A DNA stretch of 12,040 bases from contig JBFKMV010000164.1 of NCBI GenBank assembly GCA_041629655.1, positions 1 through 12,040 on the forward strand, read 5' to 3'. The notes beneath the pieces were generated by a model, which saw only the letters and a program-made list of their open reading frames with translations, made no database searches and was not told the origin of the DNA. Source of the stretch: JBFKMV01 sp041629655. Its GTDB lineage: Bacteria; Acidobacteriota; Polarisedimenticolia; Polarisedimenticolales; Polarisedimenticolaceae. This document shows positions 1 to 6,775 of the stretch, piece after piece; the stretch's first letter is position 1, and each line of letters opens with the position of its first letter. The translations under genes and the position numbers were made by a program.

Positions 1-1200
1 CGTTGCCGTTACCGTCCTCGCCGCTCGTCGGAATGCCGTCGTTGTCGTCGTCGGTGTCGCGCCAGTCCGGCTCGTCCGCGCCGTCGGTGTTCTGGAGTGG
101 TGCGTTGCTGCCTGTCTCGTTGCCGGCAGCGGGGCCAGGCACGGTGTCGTACGCGTCGTCGAGGCCGTCGCCGTCGGCGTCCGCCCCCACGGGGTTGGTA
201 TCGGCGACACCATCGGCGTCGGCGTCGTGCCCCTCGATCGTGTCGGGGACGCCGTCACCGTCGCTGTCGTCGTCCAGGTAGTCGGGCACCGTGTCGGCGT
301 CGGTGTCCTCCGGCGTCAGCGGGGTGCCACCCTGGTCCAGGTCGTAGGCATCGTCGAGACCGTCTCCGTCGGCATCGACGCCGCTCGGACCGGCCTCGCC
401 AGTGGCACGGGCCTCGACGTTATCGGGGATCCCGTCGTCGTCGGAGTCGATGTCCAGCGTGTCGATGACCCCGTCGGCATCCGAATCACCGGCCGGCTCG
501 TCCGTATCCAGGATCCCGTCGTCGTCGTCATCCACGTCGACGATGTCGGGGACACCGTCGCCGTCCGTGTCCACAGGATCCAGGTAGTCGGGCGTTCCGT
601 CCGCGTCCCGGTCGTCGTCGCTGAAGTCGCCGTTGCCGTTGCCGTCCTCGCCGCTCGTCGGAATGCCGTCGTTGTCGTCATCGGTGTCGCGCCAGTCCGG
701 CTCGTCCGCACCGTCGGTGTTCTGGAGCGGAGCGTTGCTGCCGGTCTCGTTGCCGGCAGCCGGGCCAGGCACGGTGTCGTACGCGTCATCGAGACCGTCG
801 CCGTCGGCGTCCGCCCCCACGGGGCTGGTGTCGGCGACACCATCGGTGTCGGCGTCGTGGCCCTCGATCGTGTCGGGGACACCGTCACCGTCGCTGTCGT
901 CGTCCAGGAAGTCGGGCACTGTGTCGGCGTCGGTGTCCTCCGGCGTCAGGGCAGTCCCGCCCTGGTCGACGTCGTAGGCATCGTCCAGCCCGTCGCCGTC
1001 GGCATCGACCCCGCTTGGACCGGCCTCGCCAGTGGCACGGGCCTCGACGTTATCGGGGATGCCGTCATCGTCGGAGTCGATGTCGAGGGTGTCGACGACG
1101 CCGTCACCGTCCGTGTCGCCCGCGGGTTCGTCGGCGTCCAGGATCCCGTCGTCGTCGTCGTCCACGTCGACGACGTCGGGAATGCCGTCACCCTCGCTGT
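1..1200 (-). repeat. 630-bp tandem repeat coding for 210-residue TSP3 super-unit
   Basis: Bases 1-570 align without gaps to bases 631-1200, an offset of exactly 630 bp (210 codons), with 571-630 the linker that completes the unit. My hand count is about 55 mismatches in 570 (about 90% identical), with fewer differences in 1-300. In protein order the first copy starts at residue 437 and the second at residue 647. Each contains several DxDxDG calcium loops, two DADGDGLDDAYD segments and a segment with EPDWRDTDDDNDGIP. The second copy is cut by the window edge, so the total copy number is unknown. The divergence argues against a simple assembly artefact. Confidence 0.92.
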
Positions 1201-2509
1201 CGACCCCGATCAGCACGGGCGCCGTTGCGGGCTCGTCGTCGCCGGTGTCGAGGGTCGTGTCGATCTGGTCGGAGCCGATGTGGCCGGCAGCGCTGTTGAC
1301 GTAGGCTCCCTCGGTCGCGGGGATGTCCGCCTGATAGGTCAGATCCGCTGTTGCGCCGGCCGCAACGGGGAAGCTGCCGACCCAGCTGAGGGTCGCTGCG
1401 GTGATCACGGGATCCGCGATCGGTACGCCCTGGAACTCGGCCGATCCGGCGACGTACGATGCGTTGTCCGGAACCGTGGGCAGCACGTCTACGATGTCGC
1501 CGACCGTGGCATCACGGCAGGTCGGGTCGCCCGCCGGACAACCGGCATTCGATCCGGCGTTCGACAACCGGACCGTGTAGGTCACCCGCCCCCCGGCGAG
1601 GAACCAGCCCGGGGCCACACTCTTGCTCAAGGTGACGTTGTTCTCGGCCGGCGGGATCGGGGACAGACCTGCCAGGCTCCCGGCATTGGTGTGCTTGATC
1701 TGGGTGCCGCTTGCGACGTGAACGATGGGGCTCACCGGTGTGGTGCCCGTCGTCGTCGATCGGACCCGCAGCAGGTAGACCGCGTCGTAACACGAAGTCT
1801 GGTTCCAGAGGATGTCCAGCTGGTCGATGAAGTTCCCGAGGACCGTGCTGCCGCAGTTCGAGCCCTGGGTGTTGCGGAACGTGATCTCCGCGCGGAACAG
1901 CTCGAAGGTCGAAGCTGGCCAATCGTTGTCGCCGGCCGCACTGAAGGCGAGATTGTCGCCGGCACCCACCGTACCGGTGCGCCCGGTGACGGTCATCGTG
2001 ATCACGCCGCCGAGAGCGCCGGGGTCCGGGCCCGTGATCACGGTTTCCACCTTGTTCGCGCCGGCCTCGATCGATTCCTCGACACCGGTCAGAGTAAACG
2101 AGCCGTTGGTGATCTCGGTGGCGCCGGGGAGGTCGGGTCTCCGGTCGTAGACCCGCACCGTGTGGCCCTGCGGCACGGCGGTGGGCTGGGACGCCGTGAG
2201 GTAGAAGTACGTCATCCGGGTCTCGCCCGGGGCCATCGCGCCCAGCTGCTGCAGGCCGTCCTCGTTCGTCGCGAGCGCCACGAAGCCGCCCGAGAAGGAA
2301 TCGACCCGGACCCAGACGTCCGGTTCGGCCGATCCCGAGGAGTTTTCGATCCGGTAGGCGGCGTACATGCCGCCGATGTTGTTGGTGGAGAACTTGGTGC
2401 TGATGTAATGGACGTCCGAGGAGTGGCGCGTGATGGTGAACGCCTGGGCCGATGACGCGCCCAGAGCCACCATGCAGGCGACGACCAGTAGACGAATTGT
2501 TTTCGTCAT
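1..2509 (-). CDS. Secreted DUF11 / thrombospondin type 3 repeat protein (3' end outside window)
   Basis: This is a large exported, probably cell-surface or adhesin-like protein of which 836 codons are visible; the frame is open to the left edge. The ATG at 2509 opens a signal peptide (MTKTIRLLVV, hydrophobic core, AQA-F with cleavage after about residue 23). Residues about 24-285 form a beta-rich region I cannot assign. Residues about 290-436 match the DUF11 repeat domain, with NVTLSKSVAPGWFLAGG at its start and a Cys pair in GCPAGDPTC. From residue 437 the chain is acidic TSP3-type calcium-binding repeats (DSEGDGIPD, DSDGDGVPD, DADGDGLDD). Seen: signal peptide, DUF11 start and Asp-rich DxDxDG repeats. 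Known of the family: such repeats bind Ca2+ and extend surface proteins. Inferred: adhesin or stalk role. The ribosome binding site is weak (GAGCGAAAG). A long open frame on the opposite strand is a by-product of GTC/GAC codon runs. Confidence 0.88.
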   Translation of the reverse strand, partial: MTKTIRLLVVACMVALGASSAQAFTITRHSSDVHYISTKFSTNNIGGMYAAYRIENSSGSAEPDVWVRVDSFSGGFVALATNEDGLQQLGAMAPGETRMTYFYLTASQPTAVPQGHTVRVYDRRPDLPGATEITNGSFTLTGVEESIEAGANKVETVITGPDPGALGGVITMTVTGRTGTVGAGDNLAFSAAGDNDWPASTFELFRAEITFRNTQGSNCGSTVLGNFIDQLDILWNQTSCYDAVYLLRVRSTTTGTTPVSPIVHVASGTQIKHTNAGSLAGLSPIPPAENNVTLSKSVAPGWFLAGGRVTYTVRLSNAGSNAGCPAGDPTCRDATVGDIVDVLPTVPDNASYVAGSAEFQGVPIADPVITAATLSWVGSFPVAAGATADLTYQADIPATEGAYVNSAAGHIGSDQIDTTLDTGDDEPATAPVLIGVDSEGDGIPDVVDVDDDDDGILDADEPAGDTDGDGVVDTLDIDSDDDGIPDNVEARATGEAGPSGVDADGDGLDDAYDVDQGGTALTPEDTDADTVPDFLDDDSDGDGVPDTIEGHDADTDGVADTSPVGADADGDGLDDAYDTVPGPAAGNETGSNAPLQNTDGADEPDWRDTDDDNDGIPTSGEDGNGNGDFSDDDRDADGTPDYLDPVDTDGDGVPDIVDVDDDDDGILDTDEPAGDSDADGVIDTLDIDSDDDGIPDNVEARATGEAGPSGVDADGDGLDDAYDLDQGGTPLTPEDTDADTVPDYLDDDSDGDGVPDTIEGHDADADGVADTNPVGADADGDGLDDAYDTVPGPAAGNETGSNAPLQNTDGADEPDWRDTDDDNDGIPTSGEDGNGN

Positions 2510-2600
2510 ACTTTCGCTCGACGTATAAGAAATGGTGCGTTTTTCGATATTCAAATAACAGGGTGGAATATAGGCGCCACGATGTTGGAAACAACGTCGG
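2510..2600 (-). promoter_or_regulatory. Probable promoter region of the DUF11/TSP3 gene
   Basis: This stretch is clearly more AT-rich than the genes on either side. Read on the minus strand it holds TTGAAT (2554-2549) and TTATAC (2528-2523) upstream of the ATG. The spacing between them is 20 bases, too long for a standard sigma-70 promoter, and TATATT further upstream is another possible -10. I support a promoter-bearing region, not a precise start site. The 169-bp gap to the M16 genes also suggests separate transcription. Confidence 0.35.
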
Positions 2601-2645
2601 CGTGAGTCCTGGGAGAGATGCCGCCTGGCCCGCCGCCTTTGGCGT

Positions 2646-2676
2646 GATTCGGGCCGAGAATCGTCCGGTTCCGGAC
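2646..2676 (-). terminator. Tandem short hairpins after the M16 operon, possible terminator
   Basis: Directly after the TAG of the M16 partner gene are two inverted repeats: GTCCGG-TT-CCGGAC (2663-2676) and GATTC/GAATC around a GC core (2646-2662). No T-run follows on the minus strand, so intrinsic termination is uncertain. Position between the operon end and the next gene is the main support. Confidence 0.3.
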
Positions 2677-2678
2677 CC

Positions 2679-4007
2679 CTAGGAAGGCCCGGGGGCGACG
2701 CGCACGAGGCTGAACAGCCTCGGGTCGTAGAACTTCCGGATGAAGGCGTTGATCTCGTCGAGCGAAAGTGCCGCTGCCCGCTCGGCAAGGCCGGCGTAGG
2801 TCCCGGCCGCCAGACCCAGCCGCCGCTCGACCAGCCACCGCTCGAGCCGTTGGCCGGGCGACTGCCGCGAGAAGGCGCGGCGGCCCAGCAGGAACCCGGC
2901 CGCGGCCGCCCGCTCGCGTTCCTCGATGCCGTCGGCCCGGAACGCGGCGAGCACCGCGCGGAGCTTGCGTTCGGTCGCGTCCGCGTTGTCGGCCCGGGTG
3001 AAGGTGGTCAGCGCGTAGGGCTCGGTCCACGTGTCGCCGCGACCCGATGTCGAGGCGCCGTAGGTCTCGCCGCCCTCATGACGCAGCGCCACGGACAGCC
3101 GCGAGAAGAAGTGGCCGCCGAGCACATGGTCCGCCACCAGGAACGCGGGGTACTCGGGGTCGCCGACGGTCGGCGATTCGCGCACCAGCGCGAAGAACAC
3201 CTGCTCGATCCGGGGCATCGTCACGGTGAAGGCTTCCACGGGACCTGCGGCCGGAACCACCACGCCGGGCACGGGTCGGAGATCCCGGATCGCTTCGACC
3301 GACCCCGCCGGAAGCAGGCCGGTGGCAGCGCGTTGCGCCTCCTCGCGCGTGACGGCCCCGGCAAAACCGACCACTCGCCCGCCAAGCCTCGCGATCCGGT
3401 CGCGCACCACGACCAATCGTTCCGGCTTCGCGGGAAACGACGGCGGCTCCTCGTACTCGAGCCGGCGCGGATCGTCGGGTGCGTAGCGCAGCCGCCGCAC
3501 CGTCTGCTCGAGCCGGAACGCGGGCTGCCTACGTCGGGTCTCCCAGCCGATCTTGCGTTGCCGCTTCCAGCGCTTGAGCCGACGGCGATCGAAATCGCGA
3601 TGGTTCAGCACGTCGCGCAGCAGGTCCAGCACCGCATCGAGGTCGCGCCGCAGACAGCTCGCCCGGATCGACGCCGACCGCGGCCCCATCGACACCTCGA
3701 GCCGAGCCGCCAGGCGGTCCGCCCGCTTGCGCAACCCGCCCGCGACATCGTGCAGCTGGATCTCCCACGCCTCGCGCGCGTGGTTCTCGCGCGCCCAGGC
3801 GGACCAGCTGCCGACGGGAAACTCCACGACCAGCGACACCAGCGGAACACGGTGGTCCTCCACCAGCGCGATCGTGGTGCGCTCGTCGAGCGGCCAGCTC
3901 ACGGCATCAGCGGAGCCCGTTCCGGCGCCGGCGTGGACCGTCGCGACGGCGCAGGCGCACGCCAGCACGGCGCCCGCGAACGGCGATCTTCCGATCGGGC
4001 CGGTCAC
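2679..4007 (-). CDS. M16 peptidase partner subunit, HxxEH-less, with R/Y substrate-binding motif
   Basis: A 442-residue exported M16-family protein. The GTG at 4007 gives a start followed by a hydrophobic signal segment (SPFAGAVLACACAVATVHAG). The first half keeps the M16 fold pattern (VPLVSLVVEFPVGSW, residues about 55-69), but where HxxEH should stand there is HAREAWEIQLHD, so the zinc site is missing. The second half keeps the conserved LRHEGGETYGAS, with Arg309 and Tyr316 at the spacing of the substrate-binding R/Y pair. This is the pattern of the non-catalytic half of heterodimeric M16B enzymes, where one subunit carries HxxEH and the other the R/Y pair. It ends ...RVAPGPS with TAG. Its GTG overlaps, as GTGA, the TGA ending the read-through frame of the upstream M16 gene, implying translational coupling. 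The upstream part of this open frame (to 5321) is out-of-frame translation of the other M16 gene. Inference: acts with the upstream product in the envelope. Confidence 0.85.
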   Translation of the reverse strand: MTGPIGRSPFAGAVLACACAVATVHAGAGTGSADAVSWPLDERTTIALVEDHRVPLVSLVVEFPVGSWSAWARENHAREAWEIQLHDVAGGLRKRADRLAARLEVSMGPRSASIRASCLRRDLDAVLDLLRDVLNHRDFDRRRLKRWKRQRKIGWETRRRQPAFRLEQTVRRLRYAPDDPRRLEYEEPPSFPAKPERLVVVRDRIARLGGRVVGFAGAVTREEAQRAATGLLPAGSVEAIRDLRPVPGVVVPAAGPVEAFTVTMPRIEQVFFALVRESPTVGDPEYPAFLVADHVLGGHFFSRLSVALRHEGGETYGASTSGRGDTWTEPYALTTFTRADNADATERKLRAVLAAFRADGIEERERAAAAGFLLGRRAFSRQSPGQRLERWLVERRLGLAAGTYAGLAERAAALSLDEINAFIRKFYDPRLFSLVRVAPGPS

Positions 4008-4126
4008 CGGCTCACCAGGGGGTACAGCCAGCCGAACCACCGTACGTACCAGGGAACGCGCTCGGGTCGCAGGTAGACCCGCACCGGCTCGGCCTCCGAG
4101 ATGTAGCGGCGGAACGCGGCGGCCAC
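4004..4126 (-). pseudogene. In-frame continuation of the M16 gene past the TAG (C-terminal tail)
   Basis: After the TAG at 4129-4127 the same frame reads VAAAFRRYISEAEPVRVYL, then RPERVPWYVRWFGWLYPLVSR, and stops at TGA 4006-4004. The first part fits the M16 C-terminal pattern: helix, Y-I/L, then a final strand VRVYLRPE, following on from AVTRE. The TGA overlaps the partner gene's GTG as GTGA, the usual close coupling in such operons. The full frame 5395-4004 would give 463 codons, close to normal for M16B. TAG also ends other genes here (2679, 11056, 11066), so it is not a general sense codon. A CAG or GAG changed to TAG, a sequencing error, or true read-through would all explain it. Confidence 0.75.
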
Positions 4127-5395
4127 CTACTCGCGCGTCACGGCCTCGATCCGCTCGGCCGCCTCGAACGCCGACCGCTCGTCCCCCAGCCACCACTGCG
4201 CGCGGCCGATCGCCGCGGCGCGGCTCTCGGCGAAGTACGTGCGCTGCAGCTCCTGCCGCAGCAACGCGCGCTTGGCGCCCGCCAGGCTCTCCTCGGTCAG
4301 CCAGGCGAGCTGCGCCAGCTCGTCGCGCGCCCGGTCGGCCAGCCGGAACGCCGTCGCGCGGCGGCGGTACGGCAGGTGTGCGGCCGCGAACACCACCGCT
4401 CCCCCCCGCCGCATGGTCAGCCACGTCGTCTGCGCGAACACCGCCTTGCGCCGGCGCTCGACCAGGATCTCGGCGAACGGGTCCACCTGGCCGGCGGCGA
4501 GCAGCTGCTCCAGGACCGCGAGCGCCCAGCGGTCCACGGACCCCGCGGGTGGCAGCGGGAAGCCGTAAAGCGCCGTCTCGACCGGCGGCAGATCCTCCTC
4601 GAGCACCACGTCCTCGGGGAAGCTCCAGTCGATCAGCGCCGGAACGTCCGGCGGTGTCTCGCCGTCCGCCGGAAGCGGCCCGAACCAGTGGCGTACCGCC
4701 ACGAGGGTGGCGTCGGGGTCCACCGGACCGACGACGACGAGGTGGGCGTTGCGGGGCCGGTAGTAGCGGGCGTAGAAGCGCGCGCACTGCCCAAGGGTCG
4801 CGGCGGCGATCTCCTCCGGCGTCCCCGCGGGGGTGTGGGCGTAGGGGTGTCCGCCCAGCACCGCCTCGAGCGCCGCGACCATCACGCGGTTGAACGGATC
4901 GTTGCGGGTCCGCAGCCGGAGCTCCTCGGTGACGATCCGTTGCTCGTTGGCCAGGTTGTCGGCGTCGAGCACCAGGTTGACCATCCGGTCCGCCTCCAGC
5001 TCGAGGACGGACCCGTGGTCGTCGGGCGCGATCTCCGACACGTACACCGTTTCGTCCCACGAGGTGTAGGCGTTCTCGTAGCCTCCGGCCCGGTGGTGCA
5101 GCGCCGCGTACTCGTCGCGCTCGTGCCGGCTCGTGCGGCCGAACATCAGGTGCTCGAACAGGTGGGCGAAGCCGCGGCTGCCCGCGTCCTCGTTGGCCGA
5201 GCCGACGTGGTACCAGACCTGCGTGGCGACCACCGGGTGGGCCGGGTCGGCGAGGACGCTCACGCGCAGGCCGTTGTCGAGCACGACCGAGCGGTAGCCG
5301 GCGGGCGGGCCGGCCCGGCACTCGGCCGGCGTCGCCAGCGCCAGGACCAGCGCGGCGACCGGCGCGAAACCGGCGACGAGTCGCGTGACGGACAT
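4127..5395 (-). CDS. M16 zinc peptidase, catalytic subunit (ends at in-frame TAG)
   Basis: Insulinase/processing-peptidase-type zinc metallopeptidase, 422 residues to the first stop. The N-terminus MSVTRLVAGFAPVAALVLAL is a signal peptide. The zinc site is intact: HLFEH at residues 78-82 and the distal Glu at about 158 in IVTEELRLR. GGYENAYTSWDETVY (about 104-118) is the usual substrate-strand segment of M16B enzymes. The second domain is present but lacks its last helix and strand, which lie past the TAG in the same frame. The gene follows the pilT-like gene by 34 bp, which suggests an operon. I see no clear Shine-Dalgarno before the ATG. Seen: motif, signal peptide and premature stop. Known: M16B members often act as heterodimers with an HxxEH-less partner, encoded here directly downstream. 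Inferred: envelope peptide or protein processing; substrate unknown. Confidence 0.88.
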   Translation of the reverse strand: MSVTRLVAGFAPVAALVLALATPAECRAGPPAGYRSVVLDNGLRVSVLADPAHPVVATQVWYHVGSANEDAGSRGFAHLFEHLMFGRTSRHERDEYAALHHRAGGYENAYTSWDETVYVSEIAPDDHGSVLELEADRMVNLVLDADNLANEQRIVTEELRLRTRNDPFNRVMVAALEAVLGGHPYAHTPAGTPEEIAAATLGQCARFYARYYRPRNAHLVVVGPVDPDATLVAVRHWFGPLPADGETPPDVPALIDWSFPEDVVLEEDLPPVETALYGFPLPPAGSVDRWALAVLEQLLAAGQVDPFAEILVERRRKAVFAQTTWLTMRRGGAVVFAAAHLPYRRRATAFRLADRARDELAQLAWLTEESLAGAKRALLRQELQRTYFAESRAAAIGRAQWWLGDERSAFEAAERIEAVTRE

Positions 5396-5429
5396 CGGGC
5401 GCCGATCTTAACCCAGGGCGGCCCGGCGC

Positions 5430-6566
5430 TCAGGGGATCAGGCTCGGCTCGTTGGCGTAGCGCAGCGCGTCTTCACGCGTCACCTCGCCCTGGCGCACCA
5501 GGTCCGCGAGGTGCCGCTCGAACGTGATCAGGCCCTCCCGGCGGTTGGCCTCGATCGTCGAATAGATCTGGTGCCAGCGACCGGTGCGGATCAGGTTGGC
5601 GATGGCGGGGATGTTCCGCAGCACCTCCATCGCCACGCGTCGTCCCTTGCCGGTCGCCCGCGGCACCAGCTTCTGCGCCAGCACGCAGGTCAGGCTGAAC
5701 GAGAGCTGCGTGCCGACCTCCTTGATCCGTTCCTCGGGGAACATGTCGACGATCCGCGTGATCGTGCCGCGGCTGTCCCGGGTGTGCAGCGTCGACAGCA
5801 CCAGGTGCCCGGTCTCGGCGGCGCTCAGCGCGAGCGAGGTCGTCTCGCGGTCGCGCATCTCGCCGACGAAGATGATGTCGGGATCCTCGCGCAGCGCGCC
5901 GCGCAACCCGTGCTGGAACGATTCGATGTGCTTGCCCAGCTCGCGCTGGGAGATCAGGCCGCGCTCGCTCTCCAGCACGTACTCGATCGGATCCTCGAGC
6001 GTGATGATCCGTACCGCGCGCTGCCGGTTGATGTGCTGGAGCAGGCTGGCCACCGTCGTCGACTTGCCGCTGCCGGTGATGCCGGTGACGATCACCAGGC
6101 CCTGGCGCAGCTCGACGATCTCGCGCCAGACCTGGTCGGCCGGGAACCCGATCGTGTCCAGGCCGGGGATCGCCTTGGGCAGCACCCGGATCGCCGCCGC
6201 CAGCCCCTCGCGGTCGTGGAACGCGTTGATGCGGAAGCTCAGTCCCTCTCCGCGTAGCTCGTACCCCGCATCGACATCCTGCGGCGGCCGGCCGTTGAGG
6301 CGCCCGAGCTGGGCCTCGGTCAGCAGCGGCGCCAGCATCCGCTCCAGCATCTCCTGGGTCAGCCGCGCCCCGTCGGGCAGCGGACTGAGCTCGTTGTCGA
6401 GGCGATAGCAGGCCGGCTCGCCGACCTTCAGATGCAGATCGGAGAGGCGCCACACGCCGTCGTGCCGCAGCTCGGGGTCGGCGAACCGGCGCAGCAGATC
6501 CAGCATGCTGCGCTTCCCGGCACCGACCGGGTAGACCGGCGTCTCCAGATCGCTCGATTCGGACAC
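5430..6566 (-). CDS. pilT: PilT/PilU-like type IV pilus retraction ATPase
   Basis: A 378-residue secretion ATPase of the PilT/GspE superfamily, cytoplasmic, expected to power pilin depolymerisation. Seen: N-terminal PilT segment with LSDLHLKVGEPACYRLD (41-57), Walker A GITGSGKST (162-170, Ile where PilT usually has Pro), Asp box ITLEDPIEYVLE (188-199), Walker B with DIIFVGEMRD (230-239), His box AAETGHLVLSTLHT (249-262) and the PilT C-terminal signature AIANLIRTG (321-329, usually AIxNLIRE). I chose the GTG at 6566 because GGGGAAGGA lies just upstream and translation further back is low-complexity. An ATG at residue 21 is the other option, and the open frame extends to 6671. No other pilus gene is in the window. 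It probably leads an operon with the two M16 genes. PilT and PilU cannot be separated by eye; the symbol is by family. Confidence 0.87.
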   Translation of the reverse strand: MSESSDLETPVYPVGAGKRSMLDLLRRFADPELRHDGVWRLSDLHLKVGEPACYRLDNELSPLPDGARLTQEMLERMLAPLLTEAQLGRLNGRPPQDVDAGYELRGEGLSFRINAFHDREGLAAAIRVLPKAIPGLDTIGFPADQVWREIVELRQGLVIVTGITGSGKSTTVASLLQHINRQRAVRIITLEDPIEYVLESERGLISQRELGKHIESFQHGLRGALREDPDIIFVGEMRDRETTSLALSAAETGHLVLSTLHTRDSRGTITRIVDMFPEERIKEVGTQLSFSLTCVLAQKLVPRATGKGRRVAMEVLRNIPAIANLIRTGRWHQIYSTIEANRREGLITFERHLADLVRQGEVTREDALRYANEPSLIP

Positions 6567-6775
6567 GTCCTTCCCCTTCGCTGAGCCGCGGCGCGGATTC
6601 TCGCCCGGAGGTACGCGCCTCCCGGCCCGTTCGTCTAACCCGGCCGCCGCCTGTCCACCGTCTCGATCCACGAGGCGGCTTTCGCCGGACGCCGCTCTCG
6701 GCTAGGATAGTTGTTGTCGTAGCGGCATATCCGGCCCACTTGGGGGTCGGGGAAGGTCTCTCTAGGGGGGAATCC
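6567..6775. promoter_or_regulatory. Divergent intergenic region between pilT-like gene and subtilase
   Basis: These 209 bases separate two divergent genes and should hold promoters for both. On the plus strand a candidate pair is TTTCGC (6680-6685) and TAGGAT (6703-6708) with a 17-base spacer. The -10 matches four of six consensus bases but the -35 only two. AGGGGGG at 6764-6770 is a strong ribosome binding site that fixes the subtilase start at ATG 6776. On the minus strand GGGGAAGGA before 6566 supports the GTG start of the ATPase. I see no clear operator or riboswitch. Confidence 0.4.

Noticed and set aside
1..1200. Possible CRISPR or satellite array from the dense GTCGTC runs
   Set aside because: The repeats stay in frame, encode DxDxDG calcium loops and lack constant short repeats separated by unique spacers.
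227..2455. A 742-codon plus-strand open frame across the TSP3/DUF11 region
   Set aside because: It is antisense to a gene with signal peptide, DUF11 and calcium repeats. Its Val/Gly/Arg-rich sequence reflects the complement of GAC/GAT-rich codons, and it has no domain pattern.
1512..2594. A 360-codon minus-strand frame overlapping the DUF11 gene start
   Set aside because: It is an alternate frame of the same strand with Arg/His-rich low-complexity sequence and no signal peptide or domain.
4127..4129. Pyrrolysine or genome-wide amber recoding
   Set aside because: TAG ends at least three other genes in the window at sensible positions, so a general sense meaning for TAG is not supported; local read-through is kept only as one possibility.
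3553..4893. Long plus-strand open frame opposite the M16 genes
   Set aside because: Antisense shadow, Arg/Ser/Pro-rich, no recognisable domain; the minus-strand genes have clear zinc-peptidase motifs.
4008..5321. N-terminal extension of the HxxEH-less M16 frame to 5321
   Set aside because: The extension is an Arg/Ala/Gly-rich out-of-frame reading of the upstream M16 gene. The true start is best placed at GTG 4007, where a signal peptide begins.
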